Origin: an uncultured Pseudomonadota bacterium
GTDB taxonomy: Bacteria > Pseudomonadota > Alphaproteobacteria > RF32 > CAG-239
Assembly: GCA_949295915.1 (NCBI GenBank)
Contig: CASFNB010000010.1
Location: forward strand, 1-64,000
Reading direction: 5' to 3'
DNA length: 64,000 nucleotides
The notes below the pieces were generated by a model. The model saw only the letters and a list, made by a program, of their open reading frames with translations, searched no databases and was not told where the DNA came from. This document shows, one piece after another, positions 1 to 8,684 of this stretch. Position numbers and translations under genes: made by a program. Each line of letters opens with the position of its first letter. Positions within the stretch are counted from its first letter, which is position 1.

Positions 1-1
1 T

Positions 2-136
2 TGCACAACAAATATAAACGGTGATTTTTGCCTTATTTATGAACCGGTGTACCCAGATTATCTCAATGATACACCAGAAACCATTAACCAAATCGACCGT
101 AACAACGTGGTCTATGATGAGTTATGCAAAATATAA
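2..136 (+). CDS. C-terminal fragment of a small phage-like protein (cut by window edge)
   Basis: An open frame enters from the left edge and stops at 134-136, giving 44 visible residues. It includes the stretch CLIYEPVYPDYL and, further on, a DRNNVVYDELC-like end. This pattern (a Cys-x-IY-x-PVY start, a Thr/Asp-rich middle and an xNNxVYxxLC end) resembles short proteins I associate with the lysis region of prophages in Alphaproteobacteria. That resemblance is from memory and no database was searched. The start codon lies outside the window. If the call is right, the left border of the window is the edge of a prophage or prophage remnant, which fits the serine recombinase that follows. Confidence 0.45.
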   Translation, partial: CTTNINGDFCLIYEPVYPDYLNDTPETINQIDRNNVVYDELCKI

Positions 137-143
137 ATAATGC

Positions 144-179
144 ATTAATGTTTGTTGCTTCTTAACATTAATTTTTTTA
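144..179 (+). terminator. Weak hairpin with T-tract after the phage-like fragment
   Basis: ATTAATGTT (144-152) and AACATTAAT (164-172) form a 9-bp AT-only stem followed by seven T's. It could end transcription of the upstream fragment. The stem is weak, and it could also be a recombination site used by the neighbouring recombinase. Confidence 0.3.
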
Positions 180-196
180 TACACAAAGGAAAAATA

Positions 197-802
197 ATGA
201 TTTACGGATATATTAGAGTTAGCACAGACAAACAAGATTGTGAAAACCAAAAATTAGGAATTGAGCTAAAAGCCAAATCTTTAGGATTTTGCGTTAATAA
301 ATATGTGGAAGATGCCGGTGTTTCTGGAACGGTTAAGGCTAAAAAGAGAAATCTTTGGAAAATTGTACAGCAAGGCAAGCAAGGAGATTGGCTTATTACA
401 TCGGAACTGTCAAGGCTTGGACGTTCAACCGTAGATGTTTTGGAAACTTGCGGTATTCTGGCGCAAAAAGGCATAAATGTTTGGTTCGTAAAACAAAATA
501 TCGGCTTAGACCAATCTCCAATGGGTAAAATGATGTTGGCCATAATGTCTGCCTTTGCGGAAATGGAAAGAGATCTAATTTCAATGCGCACCAAAGAAGC
601 TTTGGCTTTAAGAAAACAAAAAGGAAGAAAATTAGGCAGAGAATTTGGAAGCAAAAATAATAAATATAAGCTTGATGATAAAAAAACATTTATTCTTCAG
701 GAACTGGAAAACGGAATATCTAAAAGAAAACTCGCTAAAAAACTAAATGTAACGGTAGCAACATTAAATCGATTTTTAGAACGGCTACAGAGTTCGATTT
801 AA
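197..802 (+). CDS. Serine recombinase (resolvase/invertase family)
   Basis: A 201-residue site-specific recombinase. The N-terminal catalytic domain starts MIYGYIRVSTDKQ, with the nucleophilic serine at residue 9 in RVST. The conserved block with SELSRLGRS and the later AFAEMERDL segment are typical of resolvases and DNA invertases. The C-terminal 40 residues (around KRKLAKKLNVTVATLNRFL) form the usual small helix-turn-helix. I chose the ATG at 197 because AAAGGA sits six bases upstream and the catalytic domain begins there; an in-frame ATG at 152 would add an unneeded leader. The length is that of small resolvases or Hin/Gin-type invertases, not of large phage integrases. Whether it inverts, resolves or integrates cannot be told from the sequence. 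Confidence 0.9.
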   Translation: MIYGYIRVSTDKQDCENQKLGIELKAKSLGFCVNKYVEDAGVSGTVKAKKRNLWKIVQQGKQGDWLITSELSRLGRSTVDVLETCGILAQKGINVWFVKQNIGLDQSPMGKMMLAIMSAFAEMERDLISMRTKEALALRKQKGRKLGREFGSKNNKYKLDDKKTFILQELENGISKRKLAKKLNVTVATLNRFLERLQSSI

Positions 803-919
803 ACGAACGATAGAATAAACTCGTTTCATAATACTGTTAATATAAGTAAATTCAACAAAAATATTCAATAAAGCACATCATAAATTTTACCTTCCTTAAA
901 ATAGATACAAGAGGGTGAA

Positions 920-3076
920 ATGGTTTGTCATACAGCCATATTATTAAAAGATGATATGGCACAAGTCTCTGATTTACAAAACAGTTTGGCAAAAAATCAA
1001 ACTGTTTTGAAAAATCGTGCTTGTGGATATGATGAGATTCGGAAGTTTTGCCATATTGATAAACTTCCGTCTCCTCTGGCAAATCTTGAAGATATTGACA
1101 TTTTAGAGCAAAATATTCGGGAGTTAAGCCCATATTTATTAAAAATTTTATTACAAGACAAAACAACCGGTCGTTATATTCGCTGGGCTTGTGATGAATA
1201 TGCTAAATATGGCGAGGCTTATACAGCAGAAAAAGAAATCTTTCCGGAATTAATAACCGGCCCAAATACAAAAATAATTCAACCGCGTATTGCCAAAAGC
1301 AAAGAAGATCAGCTTAACCGAACTCGTAAATCGGCAGAAGTTTTCACACCGAGTTGGATTTGCGCAGAAATGAATAATCTGTGTGATGAAGAATGGTTTG
1401 GAGAACCAAACGTTTTTAACCAAGTGATTGATAAAACTTGGGAGCCAACCTTAAATAAGATTTCTTTTAAAGAAACAAACAAACGCAAAAAAGCAGAATG
1501 GCAAAGATATGTTGACTCCAAACGCTTGGAAATCACTTGCGGCGAAGCTCCGTTTTTGGTTTCAAGATATGACACAACAACCGGAGAAGTTTTGCCGATT
1601 ATAAAACGTATTGGCTTGTTGGATAGAAAGTTACGTATTGTTAATGAAAATACGGATAATGAAGCCGATTGGTTCGTTTGGACTAAAAGAGCTTATGAAA
1701 GCACCTATGGATATGAATATCAGGGTGATAATCTTCTTTTGGCCAGAGAAAATTTGCTTTGGACCTTTATTGATAACTACAAATATAAATTTCAACAATT
1801 TCCGGCAATAGCACACCTCAAACAGATAGCTAATGTTATTGCTTGGAATATTTGGCAAATGGACGGTTTGAAAGAATGTGCACCGTTCGTTGCATCTGAA
1901 GCCTCACAATTAGAGCTGTTTAACGATTTACCCACCCTTAGTTTTCCCATTATTTGCCGCGTGAAAGACTGGAGAAATAAGCTCGTCTTTTATTTCCGCG
2001 ATCTGAAAGGAGATAAAAAAATGAAGTTTGATTATGTTATTGGTAACCCTCCTTATCAAATGGATGCGGATTCAGATTCTGAAACAAATGGACAGAAACC
2101 TAGAACAAACATTTTCCACTATTTTCAAATGCAGTCTGATGAAATAGTTTTAGATACTTCGGTTTTAATATATCCAGGAGCTCGTTGGATGCATCAGTCC
2201 GGTAAAGGTCTAAAAGAGTTTGGAAAAAATCAATTAAATGATAAGCGTTTATCTAATATCTATTTTTATCCTAATGTTAAAGAAATTTTTGGAACAGCTG
2301 CAGATTTATCTGATGGAATAACAATAGTAGTAAAAAAACAAAAAAAAGATACTTCAGGATTTAAATATACCTATATTCAAAATGGAAAAAGACAAACCAT
2401 AGAATTAAAAAATCCTGGCGATGATTTAATTCCTCTTAATCCTAATGATATTGAAATTTCAAACAAAATAAGAGAATTTATAAAAAATAAACATATTAAT
2501 TTTTTACATCAGTCTATCCTTCCAAGGACGTTATTTGGCATAGAAAGTGACTTTGTTGCTAAGAATCCATCAAAAGTAAAACTCTTAGAAGATGGTTATA
2601 AATTACAAGACAATGAGATAAAGTTGCTTACAAATGATAAAGCGGGCTCAGCAGGTAGAGCAAGATGGTTTGTTGTTGATCGGAGCATAATAGAGAATGG
2701 TATAAAATATCTTGATGAATTCCAAGTTGTTGTATCAAGTGCAAATGCTGCTGGAAAAAAAAGAGATAGCCAAATGGAAATAATAAAAGACAGAGCCGCA
2801 TTTGGTCGCGCAAGAGTTGCATTGCGTTCCTTTAAAAGTTATCAAGAAGCTCAAAATTTCTATAAATATCTTAGTAGTTATATTGTAAAATATTCATTTT
2901 TATTGACTGGAGATGCTTTAACCTCTTTAGGAAAACTAGTTCCAGATTTAGGAAATTACATAGACAATTCAATTATAGATTTTAGTAAGGATATTAATGT
3001 TCAGTTAGCACAGTTAATTTCTTTAGATGAAAATGAAGTAGCCTATATAAAAAATGTTATTGATGAATTAAGATAA
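920..3076 (+). CDS. N6-adenine DNA methyltransferase of an Eco57I-like/helicase R-M system
   Basis: A 718-residue protein with methyltransferase motifs in gamma-class order. A motif X-like stretch EVFTPSWICAEM is at residues 140-151. The SAM-binding motif I equivalent ITCGEAPFL is near 205-213, and the catalytic NPPY is at 376-379 in DYVIGNPPYQ. The residues after about 400 probably hold the target-recognition region. The ATG at 920 is preceded by GAGGG, with an alternative at 956. The gene is 16 bases upstream of a helicase/nuclease gene and almost certainly shares its transcript. By family knowledge it would methylate adenine in the recognition site and protect host DNA from the partner. 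No separate specificity subunit is present. Confidence 0.8.
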   Translation: MVCHTAILLKDDMAQVSDLQNSLAKNQTVLKNRACGYDEIRKFCHIDKLPSPLANLEDIDILEQNIRELSPYLLKILLQDKTTGRYIRWACDEYAKYGEAYTAEKEIFPELITGPNTKIIQPRIAKSKEDQLNRTRKSAEVFTPSWICAEMNNLCDEEWFGEPNVFNQVIDKTWEPTLNKISFKETNKRKKAEWQRYVDSKRLEITCGEAPFLVSRYDTTTGEVLPIIKRIGLLDRKLRIVNENTDNEADWFVWTKRAYESTYGYEYQGDNLLLARENLLWTFIDNYKYKFQQFPAIAHLKQIANVIAWNIWQMDGLKECAPFVASEASQLELFNDLPTLSFPIICRVKDWRNKLVFYFRDLKGDKKMKFDYVIGNPPYQMDADSDSETNGQKPRTNIFHYFQMQSDEIVLDTSVLIYPGARWMHQSGKGLKEFGKNQLNDKRLSNIYFYPNVKEIFGTAADLSDGITIVVKKQKKDTSGFKYTYIQNGKRQTIELKNPGDDLIPLNPNDIEISNKIREFIKNKHINFLHQSILPRTLFGIESDFVAKNPSKVKLLEDGYKLQDNEIKLLTNDKAGSAGRARWFVVDRSIIENGIKYLDEFQVVVSSANAAGKKRDSQMEIIKDRAAFGRARVALRSFKSYQEAQNFYKYLSSYIVKYSFLLTGDALTSLGKLVPDLGNYIDNSIIDFSKDINVQLAQLISLDENEVAYIKNVIDELR

Positions 3077-3092
3077 TATAAGAGAGAATATT

Positions 3093-6000
3093 ATGAAAAA
3101 CATAGACATCAAAACAGCTAAAAAAATTGAGCCCAAATGCTATGCTTACACAACTCCGGAAATTGCGCGCCATAATGGTTGGACAAAGATTGGCTATACC
3201 GAACAAGACAATGTAGAAGCTCGTATCAAACAACAAACTCAAACAGCTGATATCAAATTTAAGCTGGAATGGCAAGATTTGGCCATTTACCAAGACGGAA
3301 GCGGAGATTCTTTCAAAGATAAGGATTTTCATGCCTATTTACAAAAGAAAGATGTTGAAAAGTTACCAGATTCCGAATGGTTCCATATTTTACCACAGGC
3401 TTCTTACGATGAATTTTGCTATTTTAAACAACATAGAGGAATATTAGAAACATTAGGCGTTATTCCTTATAAGCTTCGCAAAGAGCAAAATGAGGCGATA
3501 GAACAAACTTCTTTGTATTTTAAATCTCGCCAAGATGATGAGCCCGAGTTTTTATGGAACGCCAAACCTCGTTTTGGTAAAACATTGTCAGCCTATGCGT
3601 TATGCAAAAGCCTTAATGTTCCTAAAGTGTTAATTGTAACCAACCGACCGGCCATTGCTAATTCTTGGTATGAAGATTATGTCAAGTTTTTGGGAACGGA
3701 ATCAGGATATTACTTTGTCAGTCAAGTAGATGGTTTAATCGGAAAACCTTATGTCCTATCTCGAGAGCAATATACCAAACATATCAGCCAGCCAGACCAT
3801 AAAGGTTGTATAGAGTTTGTGTCACTGCAAGATATGAAAGGTTCTATTTATTTTGGCGGACAATATGACAAACTCAAAGAAGTAGCTGAATTGGATTGGG
3901 ATATTTTGATAATAGATGAAGCACACGAAGGTGTGGATACCTACAAAACCGACGTTGCTTTTGACCATATCAAAAGAAAATATACCTTGCATCTGTCCGG
4001 AACTCCATTTAAGGCTTTGGCCAACAGCAAGTTTGAAGAAAAAGCCATTTTCAACTGGACCTACGCTGATGAACAAAAGGCAAAACGAGAATGGGATTAT
4101 TCTCAAGATGAGGAAAACCCTTACGAAAATTTGCCACAACTTAATCTTTATACCTATCAGATGTCTGAAATTATCCGAGATAAGCTTCAAAAAGGAGCCG
4201 ATTTTGATAATGATGGCGAAACGGAAGAATATGCTTTTGATTTGAACGAATTTTTTATTACCAATGCAAATGGAAGTTTCAAATATGAAGCTGATGTTGA
4301 TAAATTTTTAGATGCTTTGGTCAGCCAAGAGAAGTTTCCTTTTTCAACTCCGGAATTACAAAATGAGTTAAAACATACATTTTGGTTATTAAATCGAGTT
4401 GATAGTGCAAAGGCTTTGGCTAAAAAACTTCAAAAACACGATGTTTTTAAGGAATATGAAGTTGTTTTGGCCGCCGGCGATGGTAAAATTGATGATGACA
4501 GCGAAAATAAAAAAGCTCTGGATAAGGTAAGAAAAGCAATTAAAGAGCATGATAAAACAATAACTCTTTCGGTTGGGCAACTTACAACCGGTATTACAGT
4601 TCCGGAATGGACTGCAGTTTTTATGCTCAGTAATGTCAAAAGTCCGGCACTTTATATGCAAGCGGCCTTTAGGGCTCAAAATCCCTGTTTATTCAAAGTT
4701 GGAAGCGAATTATACCGAAAAGAGAATGCTTATGTATTTGACTTTGATCCGGCTCGAACATTGGATATTTTTGAACAATTTGCTAACGATTTAAGTGCAG
4801 ATACATCTCGCGGCGGTGGAGATAGTGATACTCGCAAGAAACATATTCGCGAACTTCTGAACTTCTTTCCTGTTTACGGTGAAGATGATGAAGGCGAAAT
4901 GATAGCCCTTGATGCCGAAAAAGTATTATCCATTCCTCGAAAAATTCACGCTTTGGAAGTTGTAAGACGTGGTTTTATGAGCAATTTCTTATTTCAAAAT
5001 ATTAGCAATATTTTTAGTGCCCCGCAGGAAGTTGTAGATATTATTAAACAATTTGAGGCTGTAAAAGAGCCTATACCCGTTACACCACAAACAAAAGAAG
5101 ATTTATCAATCAATGATGAAGGAGAAGTAGAATTACCGCAACAAGCCATAGAAATTGGTGTGGAGAATGTTTTTGGTGAAAAAATTTATGGTATTACCCA
5201 AAATCTGCAAGATACAATCAAACAAATTCAAGAAACTCATAAGGATGATAAAGACGAAACGCTAAAAAGAATGCAAGATGAGTTTCATTCGGTTGTAACA
5301 ACAGAGTTAGTGAAAACAGCTAAAGAAAATTATGGTGCAGACTTATCAAAATCAACAATGAATGCGCTGGAAAGAAAACTTAATGCCAGTTCAGATATTG
5401 CCGTTGTTAAATCTTTTGGTGATTATCAAATTGAGCAAAAAAAGACAGAACTTGAAAGACAAAAAGAATTAGAGCAAGCACAAAAATATAACAAACCGGA
5501 AATGATAGAAGCCATAAATCAAAAATTTGACCAACAAAAACAGCAAAACAAACAAGAATTTGTTGAAAAAATGCAGGCAGTTGTGAAAGATGTGATTAAA
5601 GAAGCCGGCGAAACTATTGTTAAAGTTGTTGAAACAGATAAGAAGCAAAAACAAAAAAATGAAATAGAAAACTCTATCAGAGATCACTTAAGAGGTTTTT
5701 CAAGAACAATTCCATCATTTTTAATGGCTTATGGAAATGAAGAAACGTGTTTGGAAAATTTTGATAAAATTATCCCCGATGAGGTATTTAAAGAAGTAAC
5801 CAGTATTACTCTGGAGGAATTTAGATTTTTAAGAGATGGTGGAGATTATGTTGACTCTGAAACCGGAGATACAAAGCATTTTGACGGACATTTATTTGAT
5901 CCGATAGTCTTTAATGATTCGGTTAAAGAGTTTCTTAATCTGAAACGAAAATTAGGAAATTACTTCGATGAAGCAAGCAAAGAAGACATTTTCGATTATA

Positions 6001-6407
6001 TTCCACCCCAAAAGACCAACCAAATATACACACCCAAGAAAGTGGTTGTGGAAATGGTAGATAGCTTATTGGCGGAAAATCCTGAATGTTTTGATGATCC
6101 TAATAAAACCTTTATCGACTTGTATATGAAATCTGGTCTTTATATTACCGAAATTGTTAAAAGATTATACAGAAACGAGAAGATGAAACAAGCCTTCCCG
6201 AATGATAAAGAACGGTTGCAACATATTTTTGCCAATCAGGTTTACGGTCTGGCTCCGACAGAAATTATATATCGCATAGCCATCGCCTATATCTTAGGCT
6301 TCAGTGACGAAATTAAGATAGAAAAGCATAATCTGAGACAATTTGATACGTTACCGGCAGTTCAATCCGGAAACCTAGAACAAAAGCTTGATGAGATATA
6401 TGGTTAA
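3093..6407 (+). CDS. Restriction helicase: GIY-YIG-like nuclease domain, DEAH helicase, MTase-like C-terminus
   Basis: A 1104-residue protein. Residues about 15-100 resemble the T5orf172/GIY-YIG nuclease fold (CYAYTTPE..., then WTKIGYTEQDNVEARI, then SEWFHI). A superfamily 2 helicase follows: atypical motif I KPRFGKT at 158-164, DEAH at 275-278, LSGTP near 305, and a QAAFRAQN motif VI near 530. Residues about 730-900 are charged and likely coiled coil. The last 130 residues carry a motif X-like YTPKKVVVEM and a motif I-like FIDLYMKSG, then QVYGLAP, but end before any NPPY. It probably translocates along DNA and cleaves unmethylated targets together with the upstream methyltransferase. The exact R-M type is uncertain. 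Confidence 0.75.
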   Translation: MKNIDIKTAKKIEPKCYAYTTPEIARHNGWTKIGYTEQDNVEARIKQQTQTADIKFKLEWQDLAIYQDGSGDSFKDKDFHAYLQKKDVEKLPDSEWFHILPQASYDEFCYFKQHRGILETLGVIPYKLRKEQNEAIEQTSLYFKSRQDDEPEFLWNAKPRFGKTLSAYALCKSLNVPKVLIVTNRPAIANSWYEDYVKFLGTESGYYFVSQVDGLIGKPYVLSREQYTKHISQPDHKGCIEFVSLQDMKGSIYFGGQYDKLKEVAELDWDILIIDEAHEGVDTYKTDVAFDHIKRKYTLHLSGTPFKALANSKFEEKAIFNWTYADEQKAKREWDYSQDEENPYENLPQLNLYTYQMSEIIRDKLQKGADFDNDGETEEYAFDLNEFFITNANGSFKYEADVDKFLDALVSQEKFPFSTPELQNELKHTFWLLNRVDSAKALAKKLQKHDVFKEYEVVLAAGDGKIDDDSENKKALDKVRKAIKEHDKTITLSVGQLTTGITVPEWTAVFMLSNVKSPALYMQAAFRAQNPCLFKVGSELYRKENAYVFDFDPARTLDIFEQFANDLSADTSRGGGDSDTRKKHIRELLNFFPVYGEDDEGEMIALDAEKVLSIPRKIHALEVVRRGFMSNFLFQNISNIFSAPQEVVDIIKQFEAVKEPIPVTPQTKEDLSINDEGEVELPQQAIEIGVENVFGEKIYGITQNLQDTIKQIQETHKDDKDETLKRMQDEFHSVVTTELVKTAKENYGADLSKSTMNALERKLNASSDIAVVKSFGDYQIEQKKTELERQKELEQAQKYNKPEMIEAINQKFDQQKQQNKQEFVEKMQAVVKDVIKEAGETIVKVVETDKKQKQKNEIENSIRDHLRGFSRTIPSFLMAYGNEETCLENFDKIIPDEVFKEVTSITLEEFRFLRDGGDYVDSETGDTKHFDGHLFDPIVFNDSVKEFLNLKRKLGNYFDEASKEDIFDYIPPQKTNQIYTPKKVVVEMVDSLLAENPECFDDPNKTFIDLYMKSGLYITEIVKRLYRNEKMKQAFPNDKERLQHIFANQVYGLAPTEIIYRIAIAYILGFSDEIKIEKHNLRQFDTLPAVQSGNLEQKLDEIYG

Positions 6408-6535
6408 TCAATATAAAAATATAGGTTTATTAAATTTATTTATACATTTGAAAGTCTTAAGATAAATTAGGACGTTCGAATGTATATAAAGATAAACTTT
6501 TTGTAATATGTTTTATTTTTATTATTACTCAAAAA
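6408..6535. other. AT-rich intergenic gap between convergent genes
   Basis: A 128-base AT-rich spacer between the restriction helicase (+) and the Hsp70-like gene (-). I see no strong hairpin terminator, promoter or open frame in it. Confidence 0.5.
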
Positions 6536-7876
6536 TCATTCTCTAAAAAAATGATCTTTAAAATTATTAATGATCATATCTTTTTGATCTGTATTTATAG
6601 AATTTAAGTTAAAGTATCGCATGCTGTCATATGCTAATCCTAATCCCACACTAGATAATTTATTGGTTTGAGACAGTTCAGCATTTGGAAAATTAGAACA
6701 CATAACTTCTTGAATGTAAGGAATTTCTGTCGATCCTCCAGTAAGAATAACAAGTTGAATATCCTCAGGTTTTACTTGAGCTTGAGTTAGACATTCCTGA
6801 ACAGAATCTGAAATTTTCTTTACATCGTTTTGTAGCGAAAATTCAAAACTTTTCTTATCAGTTTTGATAATAGGAGAATCAGAAAGAAAATTCAGTGTTA
6901 TATTTATTTTTTCTTTTTCTGTTAGTGCAATTTTAGTCTGTTCTACTGCCGATAAAAGAGTATGACCTTGCTCATTTTGTAAAATTTCTAATAATCTCTT
7001 TACTTTTTCTGGTTCTTGTGCTGCAAATAACATTTTTTTTGCTAAATTTATTTCTTTGGGAACGTACAATGTATTAATTTTACTCCATTCTGCAAGTGCA
7101 AAATATATAGATGTTGGTAAGGGTAAAACTTTATCATGTTTCATTTTCCCCCCCCCTAAAGTACCAAATCCGAACTCAGGCATAAAACTTTTTAAAGCAA
7201 GATCTTTATCAAAATCGTTACCACCAATTCTAACACCTGTACTAGCAAGAATATCATCATTACGATCACGTTTATTGATTAAATTTTTACCAATTTTTAT
7301 GATAGTAAAATCTGAAGTACCGCCACCAATGTCAACAACACAAGCAAGCTTTTCGCTATTAATTAATTTTTCATGAGCAAATGCTGCAGCTATAGGTTCA
7401 TACTGAAACTCAATATTTTTAAAGCCAGCAGCTTGGGCGATTCTTTTTAATTCATTCTGAGCTTGAATATCGCCATAACTGTCATTGTCTCTAAAATGTA
7501 CAGGGCGTCCAATTACAACATTCGTAATATCAGCATTAGCAGCCTTATCAATCTTTGCTTTAACATGCTTTAAGAAGTATGATAAAATATTTTCAAACTT
7601 CATCAATCTTCCATTTACATTTGTGCCGATGCCCATAAGATTCGTTCCTAGAACACGTTTCAGACTTCTCATGCAACGACCTTTTTCTCCATTCATATAA
7701 CGTTGCATTGCTTCACGACCAAAATATACGTGCCCCGTTTCTGCAAAAAATAAAGCAGTAGGAATTGTTACGTTATCATTCTCTAGAGAGATAAGTTGGG
7801 GTTCTGAAACACCATTAGTGATTGCAGCTGAGGTGTTTGTTGTTCCAAAATCAATACCACAAGATAAATTAGACAT
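6536..7876 (-). CDS. yegD: YegD-like Hsp70-family ATPase
   Basis: 446 residues, the same length as E. coli YegD and much shorter than DnaK. The Hsp70/actin-fold signatures are present: GIDFGTTNTS at the N-terminus (phosphate 1), VVIGRPVHF, QYEPIAAAFAHE, VVDIGGGTSDF (phosphate 2), RIGGNDFD, and LTGGSTEIPYI (adenosine motif). There is only the nucleotide-binding domain plus a short tail; the substrate-binding and lid domains of DnaK are missing. The start has GGAGGAATTTT just upstream. A run of nine G's on the coding strand (7148-7156) encodes Gly-Gly-Gly near residue 242 and would frameshift the gene if it slipped. It is transcribed divergently from the kinase gene at 8004. Its role in the cluster is unknown. 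Confidence 0.85.
   Translation of the reverse strand: MSNLSCGIDFGTTNTSAAITNGVSEPQLISLENDNVTIPTALFFAETGHVYFGREAMQRYMNGEKGRCMRSLKRVLGTNLMGIGTNVNGRLMKFENILSYFLKHVKAKIDKAANADITNVVIGRPVHFRDNDSYGDIQAQNELKRIAQAAGFKNIEFQYEPIAAAFAHEKLINSEKLACVVDIGGGTSDFTIIKIGKNLINKRDRNDDILASTGVRIGGNDFDKDLALKSFMPEFGFGTLGGGKMKHDKVLPLPTSIYFALAEWSKINTLYVPKEINLAKKMLFAAQEPEKVKRLLEILQNEQGHTLLSAVEQTKIALTEKEKINITLNFLSDSPIIKTDKKSFEFSLQNDVKKISDSVQECLTQAQVKPEDIQLVILTGGSTEIPYIQEVMCSNFPNAELSQTNKLSSVGLGLAYDSMRYFNLNSINTDQKDMIINNFKDHFFRE
7148..7156 (-). repeat. Poly-G(9) tract inside the Hsp70-like gene
   Basis: Nine consecutive C's on the + strand (nine G's in the coding strand) encode three glycines. Such a long G run is unusual in an AT-rich genome. 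A one-base slip would truncate the protein at about its middle. Confidence 0.9.
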
Positions 7877-7922
7877 AAAATTCCTCCGTTTTTTTATGGA
7901 AAATACATTTAAATTATTAAAA

Positions 7923-7969
7923 AGTCAACAAAAAAATAAAGTTTGACAAAAAAATAATAATGTTATATT
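7923..7969. promoter_or_regulatory. Divergent promoter region, Hsp70-like / kinase genes
   Basis: For the + strand gene, TTGACA (7943-7948) is followed after 15 bases by TATATT (7964-7969), with an upstream TG at 7961-7962 that makes an extended -10. For the - strand gene, the complement of 7923-7928 reads TTGACT. Both genes have good Shine-Dalgarno sequences, GGAGA before 8004 and GGAGG before 7876. The two transcripts probably start within this 127-base gap. Confidence 0.5.
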
Positions 7970-8003
7970 TATCAGAAATAATATTCTTAAAAATGGAGAA
8001 CTT

Positions 8004-8684
8004 ATGTTTATTGTAATTGAAGGTGGTGATGCCTCTGGCAAAACTACTATAATAAATAAAATTCAGCAAAAATTATCGGTCAACCAAATTGGACCTTTAG
8101 ATTCTGTTAATACAGTAATTCTAAAATCTCCAACATCTCCATTTTCTGATATATGGAAGGATATTGAAGAAAATCCCAATATTGATACTTTAACACGTTT
8201 TTATTTTTTTAGAACAGCAGTACAACATGATGTAAATACAGTAAAGCATCTTCTTTCTAATAATTTTAACGTAATATTAGAAAGATATATATATTCTACA
8301 GAGGCTTTTAATATGACTCTTGATGAAATAAAAGGTGTAAACAATCCAGATCTTCTTAGTAAAGAACATGTTAACTATAAAGGAATTCTTAAACCTGATT
8401 TGGCCTTTTTGTTAGACATATCAGACGAGGAAAGAAATCGAAGGATATTTCAACGCGCAAAAGAAAAGAAAAAATTATCATGGTGGGAACGCCCAGATTT
8501 TCAACATGGTCTAAATGAAAAACTAAGGATTATTAGTCGGCGAGAAGGCTTAATTCGGTTAGATAATGAAAATAATTCTATAGATGATGTATTAAGTATT
8601 ATAACTCAGACTATTCAAGAAAAGTCTAAAAATAGTCAAATCGCTTCAATTGTAAAAAGTTTGCAAAATTTAAGGAATAATTAG
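8004..8684 (+). CDS. Thymidylate kinase-like P-loop nucleotide kinase
   Basis: 226 residues. The N-terminus FIVIEGGDASGKTT contains the P-loop GGDASGKTT typical of dTMP kinases. RFYFFRTA and ERYIYSTEAF match the family's substrate-binding DRYxxS region, and KPDLAFLLDIS matches the PDLxxxLD strand. The lid has a run of lysines (RAKEKKKLSWWERPDF) in place of the usual sequence. It phosphorylates a nucleoside monophosphate or a related compound; the substrate is not determined. It stands alone on the + strand, and its 3' end overlaps the convergent deaminase-like gene by 15 bases. The location inside a radical-SAM cluster suggests a specialised rather than housekeeping kinase. Confidence 0.75.
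   Translation: MFIVIEGGDASGKTTIINKIQQKLSVNQIGPLDSVNTVILKSPTSPFSDIWKDIEENPNIDTLTRFYFFRTAVQHDVNTVKHLLSNNFNVILERYIYSTEAFNMTLDEIKGVNNPDLLSKEHVNYKGILKPDLAFLLDISDEERNRRIFQRAKEKKKLSWWERPDFQHGLNEKLRIISRREGLIRLDNENNSIDDVLSIITQTIQEKSKNSQIASIVKSLQNLRNN

Noticed and set aside
3093-6407. Type I R subunit (HsdR)
   Set aside because: There is no specificity subunit, and the N-terminal nuclease is GIY-YIG-like rather than PD-(D/E)xK, so a Type I system is unlikely.
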